DNA from: Woronichinia naegeliana WA131
GTDB taxonomy: Bacteria > Cyanobacteriota > Cyanobacteriia > Cyanobacteriales > Microcystaceae
NCBI GenBank assembly: GCA_025370055.1
Contig: CP073041.1
Coordinates: 1,302,001 to 1,366,000, forward strand
Direction: 5' to 3'
DNA length: 64,000 bases
The notes beneath the pieces are model-generated. The model searched no databases. It saw nothing but the letters and a program-made list of their open reading frames with translations, and was not told the DNA's origin. Below are positions 58,348-64,000 of the stretch, piece by piece. Each line of letters starts with the position of its first letter. Position 1 is the first letter of the stretch. A program made the translations under genes and the position numbers.

Positions 58348-59466
58348 ATGCCCTCATACCGTGATTTAGAACCGATTGAGCGTGGCGGTGAGATTAGTCG
58401 TATTGGGCTGGAGTTTCAGGATCATGTTGCATCTGGTTACTGTATCGAAATGCTTCAAAATCCACATCTGGTAGAAGTATGGTGTGAAAGTTTGGATGAT
58501 ATTACACTTATCCGTCGAAATGGAGACATTGAAGAATTTGAATTCGTTCAAGCAAAAAGCAATCAACTTAATCACTTATGGAGTGTTTCTGAGCTATGTA
58601 AAAGAAAAAAATCAAATGTAGGTAGTTCGATTCTTGAGAAATCCTTGGCTAATGAGCGTGCAAAAGAAGCGGTTTGTTTCCGTATAGTCACTTGTTTGGG
58701 AGTTAACAAGGAGTTAGAAATATTGACATTTCCATTAAATTCACCAAAACGAGCAGGCGATGCTTTAACAGGATTGTGCCAGAGTATTGCTGAAAAAATA
58801 CCGAATTATACATCTCCAAATGGCAATGGTACTGACTTTTGGTTATCTCGGACTGTCTGGGAAATTCGTTACTCGTCTAAAACAGTAGAAGACGCAAATA
58901 TTCGGAAATTACAGACAGTTTGCGAAAACATGAATTTTTATTTGGTTGCAGACCAATTAGCTGAGTTATATCAAAAAATTCTCCGAAAAATTCAAGATGC
59001 GGGTAAAGCAGAATGGCAATTTGATCCAGAAGCCAAAAAGATAAAACAAAATGATTTCCGAGAATTGATTAAACAATGGTCTGGCCAGTCCCAGCATCCA
59101 GGAATTGGCGGTAAGGGGAATAAACTTCGTGAAAAAATGGAGATAGCGAGGATTTCGTCGGGTTTAATTGAAACAGCCCAAGAACAAAGAAGATTTTACC
59201 GAAGCCGTACTCTAAATCCAAGCTATATGGATTTATCAAAACGTGAGGAACTTGAAATGGAGACTCAAGCTCACCTACAATGTTTAAAAGCTCAATTAGA
59301 TGCTGGGGCGTTAAAGGATACAGGGGTTGAGTTTCATAGTCGCTGTCTAGAGAGCTTAAAGCAAATTCAAGCTAACACAGAAAATGTACCTCTTTCCATT
59401 TTGCAAGGATATATGTATAACTTAACGGAGCGGTGCTTGCATCGCTTTACGAGGGAGATGTTATGA
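58348..59466 (+). CDS. Cap4/DUF4297-type nuclease, effector of an ABC three-component system
   Basis: A 372-residue protein from the ATG at 58348 (MPSYRDLEPIERGGEISRIG); a TTG at 58306 is less likely. The N-terminal domain matches the dsDNA nuclease (DUF4297/Cap4) fold: GLEFQDHVASGYCIEML, VEVWCESLDDITLIRRNGD, then EEFEFVQAK, giving a PD-(D/E)xK-like Asp51…Gln68-x-Lys70. The helical C-terminal part probably senses or oligomerises. Its TGA overlaps the next ATG. Family knowledge: such nucleases degrade DNA when switched on by a partner. AT-rich, unlike core genes. Confidence 0.8.
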   Translation: MPSYRDLEPIERGGEISRIGLEFQDHVASGYCIEMLQNPHLVEVWCESLDDITLIRRNGDIEEFEFVQAKSNQLNHLWSVSELCKRKKSNVGSSILEKSLANERAKEAVCFRIVTCLGVNKELEILTFPLNSPKRAGDALTGLCQSIAEKIPNYTSPNGNGTDFWLSRTVWEIRYSSKTVEDANIRKLQTVCENMNFYLVADQLAELYQKILRKIQDAGKAEWQFDPEAKKIKQNDFRELIKQWSGQSQHPGIGGKGNKLREKMEIARISSGLIETAQEQRRFYRSRTLNPSYMDLSKREELEMETQAHLQCLKAQLDAGALKDTGVEFHSRCLESLKQIQANTENVPLSILQGYMYNLTERCLHRFTREML

Positions 59467-60029
59467 AATCTATACATGAACTTGCTGAAGTCCCCGCAGG
59501 CGTATCACTATTGGCCGATGACATTGTAGAATTTCATGCAGCAAGGATTCTTTTGTTGATAGAATTGTGTGGCAAAACAGATCGCGCTCATGGTGTAACC
59601 AAAATCGAGGGCTTAACAAAATTAGCAAAACTAGATTTTTTCGTAAGATATCCTCACCTTTTTGATAAAGCTTGTGCGGTGACTGGTGAAGGGGTTCGTT
59701 CCTTCTCAACTTCTATCGAATCCAGTATGGTAAGGCATCATTATGGGCCTTGGGATCATAGATATTATGAGATTCTTGCCTATCTAAGAAGTCGAGGTTT
59801 AATTAAAATTAAAAAAGAAAAAAATACCTATAATTATCAGTTAACTTCCATTGGAAAGGAGAGAGCCAAGCAATTAAGTGAGCAATCCTCTTTTCGCAGT
59901 TTATGTGAACAAATGCGCCGTGTTAAAAAAGCCTTTGGCTCAAAAAGTGGTTCATACATAAAAAACAAAATTTATGAAATTTTCAAACAAGAAGTTGAAC
60001 AAAAATCTTTAGGAGAGGTTATTGAGTGA
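59463..60029 (+). CDS. ABC-3C middle component, small helical protein
   Basis: A 188-residue protein from the ATG at 59463, which overlaps the nuclease stop (ATGA). The N-terminal part (IVEFHAARILLLIELCGKTD) and the C-terminal part (LRSRGLIKIKKEKNTYNYQL followed by TSIGKERAKQL) look like a winged-helix protein. Its position between the nuclease and the ABC ATPase fits the adaptor ('middle component') of ABC-3C systems. The next gene overlaps its stop (TGATG). Confidence 0.72.
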   Translation: MKSIHELAEVPAGVSLLADDIVEFHAARILLLIELCGKTDRAHGVTKIEGLTKLAKLDFFVRYPHLFDKACAVTGEGVRSFSTSIESSMVRHHYGPWDHRYYEILAYLRSRGLIKIKKEKNTYNYQLTSIGKERAKQLSEQSSFRSLCEQMRRVKKAFGSKSGSYIKNKIYEIFKQEVEQKSLGEVIE

Positions 60030-61978
60030 TGACTACAAAAACTTTAGTAATAAAACAATTAAGTCGTTTTCCGAAAACAGGTGACTTTGATGAATTAAAT
60101 TTTGAATATGGAGTTAATATTTTAGTAGGAGAAAAAAATACTGGGAAAACTCAGTGGCTCCGAATGCTTGATTTTTTAATGGGTGATCGAGAACCAGTAG
60201 AAAAAGCCTTTGACGAAGTATTGGTCGAGAAATATGATTCTATTAAAGGAGTTTTCATGGTTGGCGATGAAGAATTGATCCTAGAGCGACATTGGAAACA
60301 ATCTGGAAATAAAGGAAAGGTCTTTGTTAACAAAATGCCAATAATAGTTGATAATTTTTCATCGCATCTGTTATCTCTTCTTAATATTCCTACCTTACAT
60401 TATCCAGAGGGTAATCCCCTGTCACCTCGTACATGGCCAGAACTTAGTTGGCGCAGCTTGTTTCGTCATATCTATCGTCAGCAAAAATCATGGGGAGAAT
60501 TAGTTAGCAAGCAGCCCGATGTTCAGCAACACGCCTGCTTATTGTTGTTTCTTGGCATTGCTGAAAATCAATTTTCTTCACAATATCAAAAATTATCAGA
60601 TAAACAGAAAAAACTCTATAAATTACAAGCGGGAAAAGAAGAATTTAGCAATATGCTAAATCAAATATCAAGAGAACTTTTGAGCGAGCAAAATATTAAC
60701 TCTCACATTCCTATAACGGAAGATTCAATTAACTCTGCTATTGACAGTCTTGATGCCAGAATGATCAGTTTGCTTAACCAGCGTGATCAAGTTCTCACTT
60801 CATTACAAAATAATGTTCTAGAGGAATTTTCTCCAGAAAGGACAATTATTTTTGAGCAATTAAGTAATAAATGGGCACGGCTTCAAACTAACAGAATTGA
60901 AATTTCATCTCAAATTAAAAACACTCAATCTCGTTTGCGAGAAATGGAAGAATATAGTGTAAAGATAGAGGATGAATTATCTCGAATCGAGCGTACTAAA
61001 AGTGCAGGTGAGATTTTTAGAAATTTACGGGTAACGAATTGTCCCGTTTGTGAACAGAGTATTCGCCCTAACAACAAGCCATCTAATTCCTGTTATTTAT
61101 GTGGACAGACAATAGAAATTGACCTTGATGAAAATAAAGGAAGTGAACAAAGGCTTGACTTTGAAATTGAGCAACTTTGTTCTGAAAATGAGGAGGCAAA
61201 GGAATTAGTAACGCTAATTGAGGATGAACTGACAAGCTTAATTTCCGCTCAACGTTTCATCGATGAGGAGCTTGCTAGTATTCAAGATCAAATGAAACCT
61301 TTACAAGTTGCAGCATCTGTGATCTTACCACCTGAAATATCTGAGATTGATATGGAGCTAGGACGAATTCAAGAATCGAAAAAACACCTTGAAAGAATCA
61401 AAGGAGCTATTGAATTACAAACAAATTTGTCAGAGCAAATTGCTCAAATTGATAGCGAAGTGATCGAATTAGAAACTGAAGTAAATAAGTTACTAGATGA
61501 CATTGACTTTAAAGAGTCTAGTTCCTTTTTTATTGAAAATATCAATCAGTATTTAGAATTGCTGAATCAATCTAATAACAATTCGTGGGATCAAGGGAAA
61601 GTAAGCCTGCGTTTAACAGATAAAAATTTTAGTTTTATCACAGCAACTAAAAAAACTATCGCAGGAGTAAAAAAACAAAGTAGTATCGGTGACACGACAA
61701 TCCTGTATTTTTTGCCAGCCTATAATTACGCATTATTATCACTTTCTAATGAGATGCAATATCATTATCCAGGTTTAAGCATTTTAGAGTTTCCTGCAAG
61801 TTTTGCAGATGATTCTGACAAAGAAGAACTCAAAAATCACGAAAATTTCATTCTAGAGCCTTTTATTGATTTACTCAAACAGCCCGATATGAAAAATACT
61901 CAACTTATTGCTGTTGGTAGAGCGTTTGAAGGTTTACAAGGTGTTAATCAAGTTAAATTAACTCATAAATGGATTTAA
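60029..61978 (+). CDS. Rad50/SMC-like ABC ATPase, ABC-3C component
   Basis: A 649-residue protein from the ATG at 60029, preceded by AGGAGAGG and coupled to the previous gene. Walker A is GEKNTGKT (34-41). Two coiled-coil arms (about 180-330 and 365-490) flank a zinc-hook-like pair of CxxC motifs (CPVC 338-341, CYLCG 355-359). The C-terminal lobe has GLSILEFPASF, where Glu587 replaces the usual Walker B Asp, and a D-loop-like region. These ATPases likely sense foreign DNA and license the nuclease. Confidence 0.82.
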   Translation: MTTKTLVIKQLSRFPKTGDFDELNFEYGVNILVGEKNTGKTQWLRMLDFLMGDREPVEKAFDEVLVEKYDSIKGVFMVGDEELILERHWKQSGNKGKVFVNKMPIIVDNFSSHLLSLLNIPTLHYPEGNPLSPRTWPELSWRSLFRHIYRQQKSWGELVSKQPDVQQHACLLLFLGIAENQFSSQYQKLSDKQKKLYKLQAGKEEFSNMLNQISRELLSEQNINSHIPITEDSINSAIDSLDARMISLLNQRDQVLTSLQNNVLEEFSPERTIIFEQLSNKWARLQTNRIEISSQIKNTQSRLREMEEYSVKIEDELSRIERTKSAGEIFRNLRVTNCPVCEQSIRPNNKPSNSCYLCGQTIEIDLDENKGSEQRLDFEIEQLCSENEEAKELVTLIEDELTSLISAQRFIDEELASIQDQMKPLQVAASVILPPEISEIDMELGRIQESKKHLERIKGAIELQTNLSEQIAQIDSEVIELETEVNKLLDDIDFKESSSFFIENINQYLELLNQSNNNSWDQGKVSLRLTDKNFSFITATKKTIAGVKKQSSIGDTTILYFLPAYNYALLSLSNEMQYHYPGLSILEFPASFADDSDKEELKNHENFILEPFIDLLKQPDMKNTQLIAVGRAFEGLQGVNQVKLTHKWI

Positions 61979-62304
61979 AAATTAAGCCGTGGTTGCAGTT
62001 TTCAATAAATAGTTGTTAACCATTTATTATCAACTATCTGATGATCGCGTTTTCAATGGACAATTATTCACTATCAATTAATCCGCGATCTGTAGGAACT
62101 TAATACTATTAAGTCCTCTTACTTTTGTCACAGAAATTAAGGATTTAACAGTGTTAAATCCCTACGGAATGGAGTTGCGATCTCGTTTTAAATGGATAAC
62201 TATCAACTATTCATTATCAACGATCAATTATTCACTAATCGGCGATCGCATTTTCAATAGATAATGGACAATGATCAATTATTTATAATGTTCAGTGTCA
62301 AACC
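61979..62304 (+). repeat. Heptamer and HIP1 repeat region with hairpins
   Basis: No gene. Degenerate tandem heptamers (TCAACTA, TTCATTA, TCAACGA, TCAATTA) alternate with HIP1-like octamers. Two hairpins are obvious: GGAACTTAATA/CTATTAAGTCC near 62096-62118 and GGATTTAAC-AGT-GTTAAATCC at 62141-62161. The heptamers resemble short tandemly repeated repetitive sequences known in cyanobacteria. Confidence 0.65.
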
Positions 62305-62541
62305 TTGAAAACAACCTCCTATTTTGACTCCACGAGAAACCGCCCAGATCGTTTGTTCATAAAAGACGAATGGATTACTTTTGTTATAGAAAATCCCGAA
62401 CGAATTCAGATTCAGATAGATGGTAGAATTCGGATATGGGCAAGAATTATAGAAGCCGAGGGAAAATATCTTCGTGTTATTCTTCTCCCAGATCGTGAAA
62501 CCGTTCACAACGCATTTTTTGATAGGAGATTTAAGCCATGA
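62305..62541 (+). CDS. DUF4258-like small protein, possible toxin of a pair
   Basis: A 78-residue basic protein. The start is uncertain: TTG at 62305 is the only early candidate. KDEWITFVIENPERIQIQID and GKYLRVILLPDRETVHNAFF have the strand-rich pattern of DUF4258-type small proteins. Its TGA overlaps the ATG of the DUF2283 gene, a TA-like arrangement. Function unproven. Confidence 0.55.
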   Translation: MKTTSYFDSTRNRPDRLFIKDEWITFVIENPERIQIQIDGRIRIWARIIEAEGKYLRVILLPDRETVHNAFFDRRFKP

Positions 62542-62735
62542 AACTTCAATATTTTAAAGATACTGATACCCTATACATTGAGTTCAAAAATGTGGATATT
62601 GTTGATACCCAAGACCTTGATGAAAATACTTTGCTAGAGTTCAATGAACAGGGTGAGATCTGTGCAATTACAATGGAACACGCTAGTCAAAGAGCCGACC
62701 TTAATCACCTCACAATGGAAGGAATTGCTGTATAA
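62538..62735 (+). CDS. DUF2283 protein, possible antitoxin of a pair
   Basis: A 65-residue DUF2283 protein: MKLQYFKDTDTLYIEFKN, LDENTLLEFNEQGEICAITM. The gene overlaps the DUF4258-like gene by four bases. DUF2283 proteins are small, strand-rich and of unknown function, often found in TA-like pairs in cyanobacteria. Confidence 0.8.
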   Translation: MKLQYFKDTDTLYIEFKNVDIVDTQDLDENTLLEFNEQGEICAITMEHASQRADLNHLTMEGIAV

Positions 62736-63203
62736 ATGAGCGATCGCGTTTTCAATGGATAATGGACAATTGACAATGGATAATTATCAACTCTTCACTA
62801 TCAATTATCAACTTTTCACTATTAACTATCAATTAATCTGCGATCGCTGCTAAAGTTGGATTCTTTTATCTTTTTAATTCCACAAAATTTTCCAAATTTT
62901 ACTTTTTGGATATTACTCAAACAAGAATAGACCTCTTGCCAATTCAAGAAAGTCCCCCTTTTTAAGGCTTCGGCCTTGAGTCAGCCGAACGGTGGATTTA
63001 GGGAGATCAAACGCTATTGTGCCAGAAGTCTATTGAATTCCCCTACTTCAGGAATTGTTTCAGGTTCATAGGCAACTGATAATGATTTTCTCATGGCTCA
63101 AGCCTCTAAACCTAGTATAACAATTAATATGACTCAAGCAGACAATAGCAAAACGATAACCAGTTTAATGGGGAATAAATCTTGTCTCCAAAGCCTTAAA
63201 AGG
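62736..63203 (+). repeat. Gene-free repeat-rich region
   Basis: Begins with a HIP1 octamer and a long run of degenerate heptamers (TCAACTC, TTCACTA, TCAATTA, TCAACTT, TTCACTA, TTAACTA, TCAATTA) before another HIP1 octamer at 62841. Near 62950-63010 lies AAAGTCCCCCTTTTTAAGGC and, farther on, GGTGGATTTAGGGAGATC, a decayed form of a palindromic cyanobacterial repeat. No gene is supported. Confidence 0.55.
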
Positions 63204-64000
63204 TTAGCGTAAAAATCCCTCCGATGGACTTTGGCAACTTCCTAATTCTCCTGATTGGCGGCTATTATTATCCAGTAAACAGAGATTACGAATTTCATAA
63301 ATTTCTAATTGATCTATCCGCATATTGTAAATTGCTTTTTGTAAATCGGTAAGATTACTAGGAGAACTATAGGGAAAATAATCAATGGCTCTAACTAGCA
63401 GATCTTTATTGAAAGGAACAATGAGTTTCTGTCCATTACTCTGTCTGGTTTGAATTAAATCGGCAACCATGCCGACTCGCCATTTTCCGGTACCAATGGA
63501 TTGAGGCGGATCAAGGCGTTTAATTTGTAACTGGGCTGATATTTTTTGAGTGGGAGAACTGGCAAAAACTTCGGGTGGAGTCATGCCCGCAATTTCCCTT
63601 AAAAACCCTTTGCGAAAATCTTCCGAGAGGGCGAAACTGGCCACCCAACTATTGGTCGAAATTTTTTGATTGCCGCCCTGGGGAGTGGGAATAAAAAGCC
63701 CCTGATCCCGTTGGGGTTTACTGACCTCTTCTAGGCTTTGAGCCGGTAGCATTCCCGACCAGTTAAACATCAGCGTCATGGTTTGATTGACAAAGTGTCG
63801 AATCGCTTCTGGTTCTCTGAATAAAGGATCTGCAAGCAGGGGGCGTTGTCCGGCGACAAGTTGAACAAAATTGGCCGGTTGTCTCAAACTCAATTGACGA
63901 ATTCTGATGCCTTGAATAATTAAAATGAGTAAAGCTAAGGCGTGTAATGCTAAACCCGCGATCGCCAATAGACTTAACAAACTAATGCTTTTCTTTTTCT
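63204..64000 (-). CDS. Membrane-anchored hypothetical protein, 5' end outside the window
   Basis: The frame is open past the window edge (KKKSISLLSLLAIAG…), so the TTG at 63980 is not the true start. An N-terminal transmembrane helix (LALHALALLILIIQG) is followed by about 230 soluble residues with FNWSGMLPAQSLEEVSKPQR, SWVASFALSEDFRKGFLREI and KWRVGMVADLIQTRQSNGQK. I recognise no domain; it looks like a conserved cyanobacterial protein of unknown function facing the periplasm or cytoplasm from a single anchor. Confidence 0.65.
   Translation of the reverse strand, partial: KKKSISLLSLLAIAGLALHALALLILIIQGIRIRQLSLRQPANFVQLVAGQRPLLADPLFREPEAIRHFVNQTMTLMFNWSGMLPAQSLEEVSKPQRDQGLFIPTPQGGNQKISTNSWVASFALSEDFRKGFLREIAGMTPPEVFASSPTQKISAQLQIKRLDPPQSIGTGKWRVGMVADLIQTRQSNGQKLIVPFNKDLLVRAIDYFPYSSPSNLTDLQKAIYNMRIDQLEIYEIRNLCLLDNNSRQSGELGSCQSPSEGFLR

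Overview
The window is cyanobacterial chromosome. Evidence: very many HIP1 octamers (GCGATCGC), a pipX-pipY pair, a CrtISO-type carotenoid isomerase, a DUF1830 protein, SepF, and cyanobacterial exopolysaccharide genes. The load of insertion sequences and small toxin-antitoxin (TA) modules resembles bloom-forming Chroococcales such as Microcystis or Woronichinia; the genus is inference.

Layout. 0-2.7 kb: mutS. 3.2-7.8 kb: a three-gene operon of a dynamin-like GTPase, a single-pass membrane protein and a hydrophobic/coiled-coil protein; this could be an uncharacterised membrane-remodelling or defence system. 8.4-14.4 kb: an island of intact, truncated and IS-split TA modules (PIN, DUF433/DUF5615, CopG-like, HigA-like), several preceded by the same HIP1-containing leader, as if cassettes had been shuffled. 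14.5-16.7 kb: nested IS5-like and IS1-like elements, with a possible programmed -1 frameshift. 17.1-27.6 kb: mostly core genes: polyprenyl-phosphate sugar transferase, WecG/TagA glycosyltransferase, proC, sepF, pipY, pipX, a Wzc-like chain-length protein/tyrosine kinase and an Slt-type lytic transglycosylase.

28.1-34.0 kb: a WD40 gene split by an IS4-family element that was itself hit by three ISKra4-like copies. 34.1-34.5 kb: a hairpin-rich unassigned segment. 34.5-41.8 kb: an SDR epimerase, a 56-residue membrane peptide gene missed by ORF calling, a DUF1830 gene, a 1057-aa HTH-NACHT-methyltransferase fusion (the strongest candidate for a new conflict protein) and an ABC exporter pair. 42-55.7 kb: RnfD-like and DUF2330 proteins, glycosyltransferase, acyltransferase, ispD, a candidate small RNA or attenuator, crtISO, a sensor-kinase-like gene broken by an ISKra4 copy and by a 147-bp MITE with related ends, an AarF/UbiB kinase, bioB, bioY and lspA.

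55.7-64 kb: a MITE-like remnant, a Tn5-like IS splitting a NUDIX gene, a tandem HIP1 array, then a compact three-gene cassette (Cap4/DUF4297-type nuclease, small middle component, Rad50-like ABC ATPase) matching the ABC three-component (ABC-3C) conflict systems. After it come heptamer/HIP1 repeats, a DUF4258-like/DUF2283 pair and a membrane-anchored protein running off the window edge.

Target-site duplications let four broken genes be rebuilt in frame: a PIN toxin, a WD40 protein, a kinase-like protein and a NUDIX protein. Three apparently separate conflict-type loci (dynamin operon, NACHT fusion, ABC-3C) within 60 kb make this a plausible defence-rich region.
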